DNA of 64,000 nt from Strigamia acuminata (GCA_949358305.1 OX442314.1:41918581-41982580); one strand, 5' to 3'. Positions 11,384 to 22,724 are shown, counted from the first letter of the stretch. Translations and numbers: made by a program. The notes: a model not told the origin generated them from the sequence alone.

Positions 11384-11731
11384 CTACGATAAATCCGGGG
11401 ACAAATTGGTTGATAAGTTGTGAGGTGCATTTAATGGGGAATTGATAGGAGATGGGACTGGAGACTCAATGGGTGGCCGCAATGACAAATGACGCTGCAT
11501 TGAATGTGATTGGGAGCATGATGGTAAACCATTGTCAGTAGAATCGCTCGAACTTGAAGGGTCTTTAGGTGAGTCATCCACAATAATTTCACTTGGGCGA
11601 ACATAAACGGCTTTTTGCTTGAAAATTTTGGCCAGATTTTCTCCGTTTAGTTCTTCTTTTTCTGGTAGTGCTGGTGATACCAGTTGGCCACTTATCGGGA
11701 CGAGCAAGTCAAGTGAAATATTTTCGGACAA
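11384..11731 (-). CDS. Ser/Pro-rich ORF of unknown function (uncertain)
   Basis: A 115-codon minus-strand frame starting with ATG (MSENISLDLLVPISG) and ending in a Pro/Ser-rich tail with repeated SP and NSP motifs (PIESPVPSPINSPLNAP). It resembles the disordered region of a regulatory protein but has no recognisable domain. It lies beside repeat and YqaJ fragments, so it may be an exon or a transposon remnant. I cannot tell whether it is expressed. Confidence 0.25.
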   Translation of the reverse strand: MSENISLDLLVPISGQLVSPALPEKEELNGENLAKIFKQKAVYVRPSEIIVDDSPKDPSSSSDSTDNGLPSCSQSHSMQRHLSLRPPIESPVPSPINSPLNAPHNLSTNLSPDLS

Positions 11732-11819
11732 TTTCTGTGCATGCTGCTTCTGATTTTACTCTCTGCAGGAGGAGTTCTGAACAAATGCAAATTTTAAAAA
11801 GTTTATTAACTGTTGTGTG

Positions 11820-11945
11820 CACCTATGTCGAAAAAAGAGATCAGCTACAATTCTCTCCACATGAAAGTCACCACCTGTAAAAATTGCAAAATGGCATCAT
11901 TTCCTTCCTGTTATTGCCATCTGTCCTTTAATCTAAATTTAATAT
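11820..11945 (-). pseudogene. YqaJ-type nuclease C-terminal fragment (copy 1)
   Basis: Reading the minus strand here gives QMAITGRK followed by a broken stretch related to the C-terminal part of YqaJ-like (lambda-exonuclease-fold) nucleases. The stretch includes an in-frame stop. The same 120 bp is repeated, better preserved, at 17480-17600. It is a transposon remnant. Confidence 0.5.
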
Positions 11946-12169
11946 AAAAAAAAGTCAAATTTTTTTTTGCGATGTCTGTGCTGATATTTGGATAGACTGG
12001 ACAATTTTGAATGTTTTGGATTTCCAGACCGTCAATCTGTTGCAATGTCGAGTTAAGGACTTCTACATCATCGGCAGCAACATCGGTAACATTGGCAACA
12101 TCGGCATCAACATACGCAGCAACATCTGGCAATCCAGCGTCTTGTTTTCGGCTTCTTAATGGTTATTGG

Positions 12170-12640
12170 TGGGACTCGTGGTTCGTTGAGTGCCACAACC
12201 TCCACCATATCCACATCATTGTTGATGGCAACTGGTTGGATGGGTGCTGGCACCTGTGGTGCCGGCTCATTCATTAGTTGACTTAGATTAAAGGTTTAGT
12301 CGGTTTCCTGTGTGAATTCGGCCTCCACAAAAATTGGAGTGTTTGCCACTCCAATTCTTGTCTCGTCACTCATCACCCCACATCTAGCATCTGCCAATCA
12401 GTGACTAGTGACTTTGACCCATTTTTAACCCTTTTGTTTTTCTGTGAATAAACCACATTCCATACAATTTCTTACTACATCCAACTACATCAACTACCAC
12501 ACCAAAATTAAATTTCAGAAAACAACCCCAATAAACTGTTTTAACATGCAATTGAATTGTCTATCTCAAGATCAAGTGTCCCAATTCCATTTGCCGCACA
12601 TAAGGATGCACAAAGTGGTGACGGTCAAGTACTACAAGGG
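12170..12640. mobile_element. Fragment of a P-type transposon family
   Basis: Positions 12190-12232 match 48694-48745 (gagtgccacaa ... gatggcaactggttg), which lies in a P-element-type transposase relic. Positions about 12322-12553 match 51091-51306 at about 90 percent by eye, in the same orientation. No intact frame remains. Confidence 0.55.
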
Positions 12641-12659
12641 GTCAGGGACAAATTGAAAA

Positions 12660-12860
12660 ATTGTCAAATGGTCATCTTCAAATTCAAATTTAAAATATGT
12701 AAATTGCATTTTGTTCAGTAACCCGCAAGATGGCGGAACTATTTGGATGCAGTCGGAATGGCAACGAAACCTGAAATGTAATTTGTATTAAAATCCCAAG
12801 TTTCGTCATTATTTTTTAAAATCAATTTCTTACTTGCATTCCTTACGCTTATTGTTAGGA
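12660..12860. repeat. Dispersed repeat, copy 1 of 3
   Basis: Contains TGGTCATCTTCAAATTCAAA and GGCAACGAAACCTGAAATGT, shared with 22196-22350 and 29737-29850 in the same orientation. In those two other copies it is joined to the start of a YqaJ-nuclease frame, so this is probably the end of the same transposon family. Confidence 0.7.
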
Positions 12861-13590
12861 AAGGTGGGCCAATTTCGAGAATAAATAAATCAAGCAAGTA
12901 TTTAACTGTGGTGGCATGTGCCTAAACCAGGCAGCCATGATGGGAAATGGGAAATGGGAAATGAGATGAATAAAATAAGACTAAAACGAATGAAGCATCA
13001 AAAAGTAAGCACACGTTAAGCTTAGAAATGCAATAAGCCTAGGAAAACAAACGATCAAAAAGCAAGCACACGTTAACACATGGTGATTGTTCAAAAAACC
13101 ATTGATTAGAGTTTGAAATTACGAATACACATAAATATAATGATAAATGAATGTGGAAATACTTTTATTTGATGCTTAAGTTGATAAAAATAGATGAAGT
13201 TAGTACAAAAAATCTAAAAGTGGCAAGTTATGGTGAATGAAAAGTAATTTTTCAGCATTTCTTGGTGACAATCGGTTCCTATCCGCCTCATAAATTTGAC
13301 CTGCTTCACTAAAACATTCGCTCACTATAAACACTGCTAGCGGGTGCTGCTAAATAGCGTCGTGCCACCTTCTCAAGGTATGATAAATATTTAGATGCTG
13401 CTTCCACCAAATGAAGGGGTCCTCAGTTCTTGAAGTAAGATCAGTTGAGGCAAAAAAGTTTTCAATTTCTTTTGTGATGATGTTTACTGGATCCATCAAT
13501 TCAGATAAGATGAGTGCTGACCTAATCCCGACAATTACTCAAGCGCGAGGTGTATTTGATAAGAGAATTTACCGATAGAAAGTAATGTAA
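12861..13590. other. Non-coding stretch
   Basis: No supported gene or RNA. A short duplication (gggaaatgggaaatg near 12943-12962) and two occurrences of aagcacacgttaa near 13007 and 13063 are the only structure seen. Confidence 0.4.
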
Positions 13591-13593
13591 ACA

Positions 13594-13783
13594 GTGAAAA
13601 TGAGATAGTGAAAAAGAGATAGTGAAAATGAGATAGTGAAGATGAGATAGTGAAAATGAGATAGTGAAGATGAGATAGTGAAGATGAGATAGTGTAAATG
13701 AGATTGTGAAAATGAGATCGTGAAGATGAGATAGTGAAAATGAGATCGTGAAAATGAGATAGTGAAGATGAGATAGTGTAAAT
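13594..13783 (+). repeat. 14-bp minisatellite (GTGAAAATGAGATA)
   Basis: About 13 tandem copies of a 14-bp unit with A/G and T/A variation (GTGAAGATGAGATA, GTGAAAAAGAGATA, GTGTAAATGAGATT). Because 14 is not a multiple of 3, the minus-strand frames across it cycle every 42 bp and give a 14-residue Leu/Ile/Phe/Ser repeat. This is a by-product, not a gene. Confidence 0.9.
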
Positions 13784-13957
13784 GCTGTACATGCTATTTC
13801 TGAAAAACATTGCCACACATTTTCATGAATCACTTCATGCAATGTTGATGCCGATGGAGGTGTTGTTGGCTCAACATCAACACCAATAACATTAGGTTGT
13901 GTCTCATCAGGTATAATTAATAACTGGGCTTCTTCCAACAACCATACCTTTACCATA

Positions 13958-14408
13958 GTGTAAGAAGGGATAGTGGTCTCACTCCGTCAGTTCCCTGATT
14001 CGCCACGGTGGCGCTGCTTTACACAGACAGACTACTACAGCATAGAAATGCATGCTGAACTAGGTCAAAACCACTCATTTTGATTGTTTTAAGCATCAGA
14101 AATAAAAATAATTATTGCACACATATTTTAGACGACCAAACATTAATTTGGTAAAAAAATGAATAAAATTAATTTAAAAAAAATTTTTTTAATTATTTTT
14201 TTATTTTTATTATTTTATTATTTATATTATTTTATTTTTAAATTATTTTTTAAATTATTTTTACTACTGATGCTTAAAACAATCAAAATGAGTGGTTTTG
14301 ACCTAGTTCAGCATGCATTTCTATGCTGTAGTAGTCTGTCTGTGTAAAGCAGCGCCACCGTGGCGAATCAGGGAACTGACGGAGTGAGACCACTATCCCT
14401 TCTTACAC
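13958..14408. mobile_element. Foldback MITE with about 145-bp inverted arms, TA target site
   Basis: The left arm starts GTGTAAGAAGGGATAGTGGT and the right arm ends with its exact reverse complement. The arms match almost perfectly for about 145 bp on each side of an AT-rich core of about 160 bp (14100-14265). TA dinucleotides flank both ends (13956-13957 and 14409-14410), as in Tc1/mariner-type insertions. There is no transposase, so it is non-autonomous. Near-identical arms suggest youth or gene conversion. Confidence 0.9.
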
Positions 14409-14439
14409 TATGCCTTTACTTTGGTGACGAGTACTCCGC

Positions 14440-14785
14440 GCGGCATTACTTGGCGCGGCATGAATTGGCGCGGCAAATTTTCTTGCCGCATATCCATGGT
14501 ATCAACAATAGCGGCGCCGCTATTGTTGATACCCATAGTATGGGTTGGCGCGGCAATTCGAAAAGCAAGTATGGTTTCGATGATCTTGCGCGGCACGTTT
14601 GTATGACGTGACGCGGCACGTCTTAATAACGTGCGGCGCATACACTCAATGACGCCATTTGTTCCCTGTTAAAACGAATTACGTGATAATTTCTTACGTC
14701 AACAGTACAAAATGCAGCCCGATATCCCGACTTAAACCCCGATCAATATTTCACCAAAACTTGGTGCCGCGCCAACCCATTTCAC
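14440..14785. mobile_element. GC-rich hairpin repeat with TTGGCGCGGCA motifs
   Basis: The motif TTGGCGCGGCA or close variants (GCGCGGCA) occur at least five times at 14436-14615, and the reverse complement GCCGCGCCAA occurs at 14766-14775. A perfect 36-bp palindrome lies at 14498-14533. Probably a small non-autonomous element; exact ends are not clear. Confidence 0.55.
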
Positions 14786-14789
14786 GGGT

Positions 14790-15365
14790 ATGAACAAAAG
14801 CTGTTTTAAATCTCGGATCTAATGCAGTGGCTAAAACATATTTCTTTTCACTTGCAACGTGCTGGAATCTTCTCTCAATACTCTGCAACAATTCCCGCTT
14901 TATTGTTAGAATTCAATTTCAAGACCTTATTTTGTGCATCATTCAAGTGTATATATCCAATTAATTGTCCTGTGCACCTTTTGTACACTAAATTTTGTCA
15001 ATCATACGAATTTATATAGTTTTTTTTACAAATCTTTATTCAATCCTCCATTCGAGGAAAAAAGAAAATCTTTTACAAGGATGGAATAGATGAAAGCTGA
15101 CACTGACTTGTGAGTGTTAATTTCCTCCTGGAAATACAGAAATCTTTAGTCAAATTTTGCTGGTCGCAGACAAGAGCTTTTTTAATTATATCACCAGCTT
15201 TGCTTTTTCTAATAAAATTCAGAAAGCACTCTAATAAACATTTCTGTGTTGGGTATTCTTCACCAAACAGAATGCATACCCGAAAAGCTTGTGATATTTT
15301 TAGAGGAAAAAACCCAAATCCAAAAACCCTTTTGTCAAAATTTTGCCAACTGCACACCAATTTTC
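14790..15365. other. Non-coding stretch
   Basis: A/T-rich, with short frames on both strands that I cannot assign (for example 15073-15360 minus, 15110-15436 plus, which are antiparallel shadows of each other). Confidence 0.35.
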
Positions 15366-15745
15366 TAAATCCCTTTTTGAAATATAAAAATAAAATAATT
15401 TGTTTACTAAATTTATTACTACAATATATACTTTAAGGATAATTCTTTGACTGTGGTAATTTGGGGATTATTCCAAACTTATTACAGAAAAGAGCTGTTA
15501 TTATCGTTCACTGCAACAATTCACATCATCTGATCAGTCGGTTTCAACAGTCCTTCGAGGCCACCGTACATACGTCGGGGGGGCGTAAAGATTCGTTCTG
15601 TCGAGAACGATAATCGTGATTTCAGTGTGTAAACCCCGTAGTTCACGTTGATCCATGGCCGCCGAAGCACGAGTTGTGTTTGTCGTGTTGGTTTGATTCA
15701 GTTTGAATCTTACTTTGGATTTGCATCTTTCCTGTCCAACTTTTG
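15366..15745 (+). repeat. Direct duplication, copy A (upstream of the LRR gene)
   Basis: About 380 bp that recurs at 17718-18067 with roughly 85-90 percent identity by eye: CTAAATCCC, the A/T-rich block with AATAAAATAATTTGTTTAC, then AACAGTCCTTCGAGGC, GTCGAGAACGATAATCGTGA and GTTGATCCATGGCCGC. The two copies bracket the LRR gene. The copy ends about 50 bp before the LRR start codon, so it may include its promoter. Confidence 0.85.
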
Positions 15746-15797
15746 GTTCGCTGAACTGTAATTTTACTGGGTGGGACTGACCATCTAATATTACAAC

Positions 15798-17088
15798 ATG
15801 CCGAATAGGAAATCGGCGTCGAGTTTGCAAGTTTCTTGTTTAAAATCAATTACTGCACATTACGACGAAATGCGCCACGAGCTTATTCGTTTTCCGAATT
15901 CATTGGTTAAAAAGATATACGAGTACTTTGTTGATAGAGGTCTGGATCAATCAAATTGTTTACATTCGGATGATTTTATACGACCTGACACGATAACTTT
16001 ACGCTGTTTGCACTGGTTTTACGATCTGCCTGAACTTGAACTTATAGATAAAATCAGCAAAGTTTGTACGAACCTGGCACACCTCGATTTGTCGCACCTA
16101 GAACTTCGATCGGAATATGTAATAACATTGGCGAAACACTTACCCAACATTCAAAGGCTTGATTTGGAAGGAAACAGTGCGATCACGGATTGGATTTTAT
16201 CCGAGAATGTTTATGGAAAATTCAAAAATTCTATACTTAAACATTCGCTTTACCGCGGTTACGGCGAATGGATGTTTACTTCTCTTTAAAAATCTGCCTT
16301 TTCTAAAGGAATTAGCGATTGATTTCCAGATGTGGGGTGAATTATTTCAACTCCTGAAACACGATTTCCATTGCAGCAAAATGCTAAGCACGTATTGTCT
16401 AGAAAAGATCATTCTGCATGGATGGAAAGATGACGATCTCAGCTTTGTAACGCAAATGTTTCCAAATGTACACACGATTGAAGTGGGCTTGCTGTCACCC
16501 CCATTCAGGGACTGTTTTAATACTATTGTGTCATCAATACTGTGTAACTCAATGGGAAGAATAACCAGCTTAACATTGAGCTGGATTACTCCAGTCAATC
16601 TTGAGCAAATCGACTGTTTCTGTCCAATGTTGGAAAGTTTAACGTTGACTATTTGTTCAATGAGCGTTGACAAACCCAATGATTGTGAAAATTCGGGAAA
16701 GGTGAGGTTCAGAAATCTACGTTTCCTTTTGATTTACGAAGTAGAGAATTTACAACTAAGCCCGATACGCGAACTAGATTTGCGAATGTTACTGCTAAAT
16801 TCCGTTAAATTAAAAACCCTAGTTGTTTTTGGTTGTCAAGTTTTCTCCGATGGCGTGATCACGGAGCTCATCGAATTAGATTTACTGCAAAATCTGTTGG
16901 ACTTTGACATCACCGAGTGCCACTCGATTAGTTCTGCAACAGTTTTGAAATTACTAGCAATGAAAAATCCACTAAACCAGTTAAACATCCGTAAATGCCA
17001 AAACCTCGACAAACCAGCTTGTGATGCAATTACAAATTACGTTCAAAGTCAGAATTTGGATCTTTATCTTAATTTTGGCACGGTTTAA
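15798..17088 (+). pseudogene. Leucine-rich-repeat protein (RNI/F-box-LRR-like), one frameshift
   Basis: A single-exon gene of about 430 codons, starting at ATG 15798. The first part (15798 to about 16230) begins with a basic leader, a possible F-box-like helix (IRFPNSLVKKIYEYFV) and LRRs (LAHLDLSHLELRSEYVITL, NIQRLDLEGNSAITDW). The second part lies in another frame and continues the repeats to the stop at 17086-17088 (KILYLNIRFTAVTANG, LNQLNIRKCQNLD). The switch falls between about 16190 and 16240, where the LRR pattern moves from one frame to the next, so a single one-base indel explains it. The repeats look like the cysteine/N-containing LRRs of substrate receptors for ubiquitin ligases. 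It is either a recent pseudogene or an assembly error. Confidence 0.65.
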
Positions 17089-17139
17089 AATATCGAAAAA
17101 ATATACAGATTACTTTCTCATATTAAAAAATTAAATTTA

Positions 17140-17380
17140 TATATGAAAAAAACCTCAAAACCGAATATGCGCTTTATTTTTAACCACATGCTTGTCCAAA
17201 CTGTCCCAGAAATCCCTAATCTTAGCGCGATCCGTGTGCCTTTTGAACGTCCCATTTCGCCACATTCGGCTCCAAATTCATCTCGTCAAACTTCTTGTCA
17301 ACTCGCATCTCGACTTGAAACTCCGGCTGCATTCCGGTGACCAAGACTCTATCGACCTTCTTCGGTTTAACGTCTAACTT
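17140..17380 (-). pseudogene. Unidentified minus-strand coding remnant
   Basis: Minus-strand reading gives a lysine-rich stretch (KLDVKPKKVDRVLVTGMQPE) followed, after an in-frame stop and a one-base shift, by a tryptophan/aspartate segment (KIRDFWDSLDKHVVKNKAHI). It looks like protein-coding DNA that has decayed. It sits between the LRR gene and a YqaJ fragment. Family unknown. Confidence 0.3.
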
Positions 17381-17389
17381 GCTTTTTAG

Positions 17390-17600
17390 TTAAAGAAAGA
17401 GAGCAGTAACACACAGTGTTCGATTGGCGTCGTCGACATTGCTCAGCATCAGTTCGAAACGAATTTTAAAAAGTGCGCAGTTATGCCGAAGAAAGGGATC
17501 AGCTACAATTTTCTCCAAATAAAGGTCCCCTTCGATAAAAATGGCAAAATCGCACCATTTTCTTCCTGTTATTGCCATCTGTCCTTGAACCTAAATTTAA
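17390..17600 (-). pseudogene. YqaJ-type nuclease C-terminal fragment (copy 2)
   Basis: The minus-strand frame opens with MAITGRKWCDFAIFIEGDLY and continues LEKIVADPFL. This is the conserved C-terminal strand region of eukaryotic YqaJ-like nucleases, in which a G(Q)..TGRKWCDF motif is typical. The catalytic part is absent. A related but more damaged copy is at 11820-11945. Confidence 0.6.
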
Positions 17601-17717
17601 TAAATAAAAGGTTAAAAAACTTTATTCAGCTGTTAAAAAATAACCCGTTCTCAGTGGCTTCAAAACTCTACGCTTTATTTGTAATTAATAAATCAAATTA
17701 TTCGTTTATAATTTCTC

Positions 17718-18067
17718 TAAATCCCCTTTTGAAATATAAAAATAAAATAATTTATTTACTAAATTTATTACTACTTTGAGGATGATCTTTTGAAAGTAGT
17801 AATTTTGGGATTGTGACAAACTTATTACAAAAAAGAGCTTTTATTATCGTTCACTGCAACAATTGACATCATCTTTTCAGTCAGTTTCAACAGTCCTTCG
17901 AGGCTACCGTATATACGTTGGGGACGTAACGATTCATTCTGTCGAGAACGATAATCGTGATTTCAGTTGGGCAACCCTGTAGTTCACGTTGATCCATGGC
18001 CGCTGAAACACGACTTGTCTTGATCGTGTAGGTTTGAATCTTACTTTGGATTTGGATCTTTCCTATC
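17718..18067 (+). repeat. Direct duplication, copy B (downstream of the LRR gene)
   Basis: Second copy of the 15366-15745 sequence, with a deletion of about 20 bp near GTCTTGATCGTG relative to copy A and scattered substitutions. It ends with TTGGATCTTTCCTATCCAAC. No gene follows it. Confidence 0.85.
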
Positions 18068-18069
18068 CA

Positions 18070-18890
18070 ACTTTTACTCCAATTTCATTGATGTCTCATT
18101 TTTTGTGTCCAACAAAACGAGGTAAGTTTTTATCCATTGATGAAATAGGCTACACATCACTAGGTTCATTGTGTTCGCGCTGTTATTGTGTCAGCGCAAA
18201 AACCGGCTTGAAAATCCCGAGACTTTTTTATTTTAACTTTTTTAATATTTAAATATGATTGTTTTTGTTTTAATGTCTTAATGGTCTCGCACCTATTTGA
18301 CTAATGTGCAGTTTTTATTATTTTTTTTAATACTTTGATGATTTTCTGATTAATTTCGGCATTTATTATTTTTTTCTTTTTAGTTTTTTTGGGGTGAAAT
18401 TTCGTCGCTGCATCTCGAAGTTGTTATCTTCTGTTGAGACCAATTTTGCATTCAAGTCATCGCATTTACTAATTTGTAAGTTTACATGGTCAGTTTGATG
18501 AATCACATGATGATTGAAAAATCAGAATATTCTGGAAAATTGATGTGCTCGTTTCTTCGCATAAACCACACACAAATTAGATGAACGAAATTTAATTTTT
18601 TACGAAATGGTGTGTGTCCTGTTTTCCAGAAAAATAATATTTTTGTCTTCACTATCCACCGAAGACCGTATCCATGTGAACTTTACCATGATTTCTTTCA
18701 ATTGCAGTCATTTCAAAAATCATGTTTCGTGTAATTGTCAAAAGCTTTAATGGGGGTGTAAAATCTAACTCTCTACCTCCACGTGGTCACCCCTGGATAA
18801 ACTGAGGACAATACCTACTTGTTTCAGTGGAACCAGAAGAGAGCTCTGGTCGTTTGACAATTTCTGTTTTATTTTAAGCCTACATTCTTT
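18070..18890. other. Non-coding stretch
   Basis: No gene supported. The sequence is T-rich with isolated short frames only. Confidence 0.4.
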
Positions 18891-18894
18891 CTTG

Positions 18895-19092
18895 AGAGTT
18901 TCATTTACATTTTTCAATGTATTGTTAGCCCCCATTCCTTTCTTTCATGAATTGTGGCATTTACCTTTTTCAATGTATTGTTAGCCCGCATTGCTTTGTT
19001 TCATGAATGTGGCATTTACATTTTTTTAAGTATTGTTAGCCCATATTCCCCTCTTTTATGAATGTGGCATTTACATTTTTCGTTGTATTGTA
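18895..19092 (+). repeat. Tandem repeat, unit about 62 bp, about 3.3 copies
   Basis: Repeated blocks of CATTTACATTTTTCAATGTA, TTGTTAGCCC, CATTCCTTTCTTTCATGAAT and GTGGCATTTAC. The copies drift in length by one or two bases and have diverged by several substitutions each. Confidence 0.85.
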
Positions 19093-19356
19093 TGGTAGGA
19101 GCACTCGAGGTGCTTGCTTTGACGTTTACGTCTCCGTCGTCGCGGTTTAAGATTTGAGGAGGCACTTCCGTCAAAAATTCGTTCGTACAATTAATTCTTC
19201 ACCTAAAACGTGACAAAAGTTTAAAACTACATCTGTCTGTAGTTCTGCCTGTAATGTATCTCGGCTCCAATTGATTTTAGTTCCTGTAAGTTAAAATTTG
19301 TGGTTCATCGCTCAATGTTAACGTTTCACGTCGGCTAAGTGAATCGCCATCCAAGC

Positions 19357-19752
19357 CTATTTGTTGGTACTGTAGAACGGTTGCTGGCCGAGTTTCGTTG
19401 CCTTGCAGCGAAGTGCTTCACAAAAGTGAAAACTGCACTGCATATCTCTCTTCAAAAACTCACCTTTCTTCCGTTTTTTTATCCTCGCTAAAGCGGTCTT
19501 CTTAACGAATTCTTTGTGGCAGCATTCATAATGTTGTGGAAGATTTGCATACTCTTGTGAAGGTGGACAGTCTGGGCACACAGTCGTTTTACATTTGCGA
19601 GAAGGTTTGTTCTTACACATTTCTTTCTGATAGACACGCTTCTTTTTTAACGGTTTGGTTTCCAAAGACTCAACTCGACTTGATTTTGTTTCATTTACTG
19701 GATCCTCCAATAGCGAAAGGCTTTTTTCTGAAAGACTAGACTCCGGTTCCAC
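19357..19752 (-). CDS. Lys/Cys-rich ORF, possible zinc-binding protein (uncertain)
   Basis: A 131-codon minus-strand frame starting MEPESSLSEKSLSLLEDPVN. The middle is rich in lysine and cysteine (CKTTVCPDCPPSQEYANLPQ, then HYECCHKEF and CSFHFCEALRC), which suggests metal binding but does not match a zinc-finger class I know. It ends next to poorly conserved sequence. No intron signals were established. It could be a transposon-derived or lineage-specific gene. Confidence 0.3.
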   Translation of the reverse strand: MEPESSLSEKSLSLLEDPVNETKSSRVESLETKPLKKKRVYQKEMCKNKPSRKCKTTVCPDCPPSQEYANLPQHYECCHKEFVKKTALARIKKRKKGEFLKRDMQCSFHFCEALRCKATKLGQQPFYSTNK

Positions 19753-19951
19753 AAATAGTATTTTTCAGACCCTAAAAGACCGGCTTGTACTTCATCATAT
19801 TCAGTCATTAGAAACCGCATATCGCGTTTCCTCACGCCTCCGTCATCTTCCGGGCTTTGTCTAGCGAAACTCGAGTACCTGGTTGCAGCTTGGAACATTA
19901 TCGCAAACAAAAACTCGACACGAAGAAGATTCCAAAGAGACAAACGGTTTG

Positions 19952-20413
19952 TATACTCAAACTCACCATAAGAGACACACCACTAACAACAGTTCCTATT
20001 GGCCGCCTATTCACTGGTGTAGGGCTACATAAAAGTAGGCCAAAATACAAACGCTTGAGTTACGGGAAGCCATTTTGTGTCCAGACATAACAATCAATCT
20101 TACATTTGAAAACCAGCTGGAGAAAGCAACCGATAAATTTAACGAACTAAACACTCATGTAATTTGAAGAAGTTAAAACATAACACATTGCTTTCAGACT
20201 TTTTAAAATATTTTATTACTACATCTAAGTCAATTTACATCTTTTCAAACACCGAAAATAATCAAAGTAATAAAAATCACAACAAACCTACTTTTCCTGG
20301 TAGAATAATACAGGGAGCAGTAAGGAGTAAATAGGCTCGGCCACAGTTTCCGGTGGGCTCGGCCAATAGGAACTGTTGTTAGTGGTGTGTCTCTTATGGT
20401 GAGTTTGAGTATA
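19952..20413. mobile_element. MITE with about 55-bp terminal inverted repeats
   Basis: The left end TATACTCAAACTCACCATAA and its continuation through ACAACAGTTCCTATTGGCC is found as the exact inverse at 20356-20413. The TATA at both ends is consistent with a TA target duplication. The interior has no coding capacity. Confidence 0.85.
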
Positions 20414-21345
20414 GAAAATGGCGTCAATTTCGAATCCCGCGCGCGAGTAAGAAACACACACACTCGTCAACGACGAGAACTAGTATACAAAAGATGTTTA
20501 ATCGTTAAAAACTCCTCCACTTTGACAAGTGTTCGAATACGTCTTTGGTGAAATGCTGACAGAAGATCACCAACATGTATCTTAGCTCAAACAGAAAAGA
20601 AAAAACAAAAAAGCTCTTATGTTGATCGAGCGGAAGCTTCTGGTGCGACCTGAAGTGTAGCCGTTGAAGTCTTGTGTAGGCCTATCGGAGAGAGTTATCG
20701 AGTTACACTCGTTACAGATTATTAAAGGAATAGTTCTAGTTGTTATTTACATGTGATTTCAGACGGGATGGGTCGGCGTCATGCCGGAACGTAACCACGT
20801 TGCCAGTCGATGAGGACTAATTGATAAAGTTCGATCCTTAGTGGATTTAAAGGGAGTTAACTCTAAAGGTTTAGGACTATCTTTCTACGCAAGGAAGTCG
20901 AATCACAAGTTTCATTTTCCTGACTACTCAATGAATCAAGGCTCTCACTAAGCTTTCTTTTCTTCTCTTTCACCAAGAAAATTGGCTCTGTTGGTTTCTC
21001 ATCATTAGGCATAATGATGAATGAACGAAATAGTCTGGTGACTGGATTGAAATCAGGAAGCTGATTGAACGGTAAACGATGTTATTGTCTGGTGATTGAA
21101 TGGCTGAGAACTGTTAGAATCACTGGAAACTGTCTCAATGTCTGTCAACTGACAAGTGAGTGAATGAGTGAGAACTGTCATAATCATTGGGATCTGTCTC
21201 CATGACTGCAAAGTGTTTGAATGTATTGAAAGCTATCAGTGAACTTATAAATATACTTCTATGTTAATGAACGTTTTGTGGACGTTACAGAAACGTCATA
21301 CACTAAAGACCACTTTCCGGGGCTAGAAACTGGTGCAGAAAACTA
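20414..21345. other. Non-coding stretch
   Basis: No supported gene. Near 21050-21240 there are repeated GGTGACTGGATTGAAA / ACTGTCATAATCATTGG-like words (a loose, degenerate tandem pattern of GATTGAATG and AACTGTC), too diverged to define a unit. Confidence 0.35.
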
Positions 21346-21828
21346 TTATCCAGTTGGTTTTTGCATATCTCTAATGGTTGAGGCGTAAATGTCCAAGAAG
21401 ACCAAGATTTCCAGCAATTTGCGTAGACCTTGGCTGTGAATGGTTTCCATGACACTCCCACCAATCGGGAAGCTTTCTAGGAAATTCCATCGTTTCGAAG
21501 GGAAGTGAGGATAGATGCCTAACCGGAGGGATCCTTGGACTACTAACGGGTGAGGGTCCTCTTCTGGATTCAATAAGAGGTTTGCCTGACTTGGGAGAAT
21601 AACTGGGGCCTGTGTTGAGAGAGACCAGATTATCTAAAGACAAAAAGAAAAAACTTTTTATAAAAATTTTGTTGCAACTTAATTAAAGTGGTGCTTACCG
21701 GAAACCAACTCTGACTTTGCCAAATTGGTGTGATAAGAATCATCCTTGTTGGTGATATAGCTAATCGAATTCTTTGTAAACATATAACATATAACTAACC
21801 TAGCCAGAAAACACAATCTCATTTTTCT

Positions 21829-22350
21829 TTTTGTATACGACAAATTGTAGAGTTATGCACTCCATGGCCAATTACTGATGCAATTTCCCTCATCGACATA
21901 GGATTCTCACAGAAAGAATAGAGATTAAATAAAAACTCCTAAAGACAATTCTGTATGGTCATGAGGTTGCTCTGTGTTAATATTTCTGGTGGGCTGAATC
22001 GGTTTGCTGTGAAGCCATTACCGTCAATATTTTCTTTGTTCATTTTAAACATTGATTTATTTTTGTGTCATTTGAATTGAGTTTTGTGCTATAGAAAGAG
22101 GTAAAAAAAATAATCCAAAAATATTATATCTTTATAGTATACAAATACTTGTACTATACATTATACACAGTTATAGAGCGAGAGCAAAGGCGAATGGTCA
22201 TCTTCAAATTCAAATTTAAAATATGTAAATTGCATTTCGTTCGGTAAATGCAGTCGCGATGGCAACGAAACCTGAAATGTAATTTGTATTAAAATCCCAA
22301 ATTTTGTCATTTTTTTTAAAAATCAATTTCTTACTTGCATTCCTTACACT
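21829..22350. mobile_element. YqaJ-family transposon fragment (copy 2 of the dispersed repeat)
   Basis: About 520 bp that recurs at 29277-29850 in the same orientation, with about 95 percent identity in the first 250 bp. It contains the 5' end of the minus-strand YqaJ frame (REIASVIGHGVHNSTI-like), then non-coding sequence and the CAAATTCAAATTTAAAATAT block. This copy is truncated to the left. Confidence 0.8.
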
Positions 22351-22724
22351 TATGTGACTGGTATGGTCAGACCCGTATAGTGTGGGGATTTACTACACGG
22401 GAGGGACGCATACATCACGTAAAGACGAGACAGAGACTCCAGATTGTTGGGTTTTGGCCTTTAATCGTTGTCTAGGGGTTGGGGTAGATACTGTACTAGT
22501 ACTTCCAGCACCGCAAAATTGCATTTGCTGGGTTTGAGTTTAAATTTGGCCTCCCTGAACTTCAACATTTCTATATTTTTATCTTTTTGTCTTTTTGCAC
22601 ATCAGTGCTACATTATTATCAGCGTCGATGCTCTTGTGCATGATTGTTTCTTCGGTGTGGTTTTCCACCGCAGTTAATAAGTGTGCCTAACCCTAACGGG
22701 CAGATTCTGCACACATGGCGTTAC

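Noticed and set aside
13522-13956. 144-codon minus-strand frame as a repeat protein
   Set aside because: It is the product of a 14-bp minisatellite; period and composition follow the DNA repeat.
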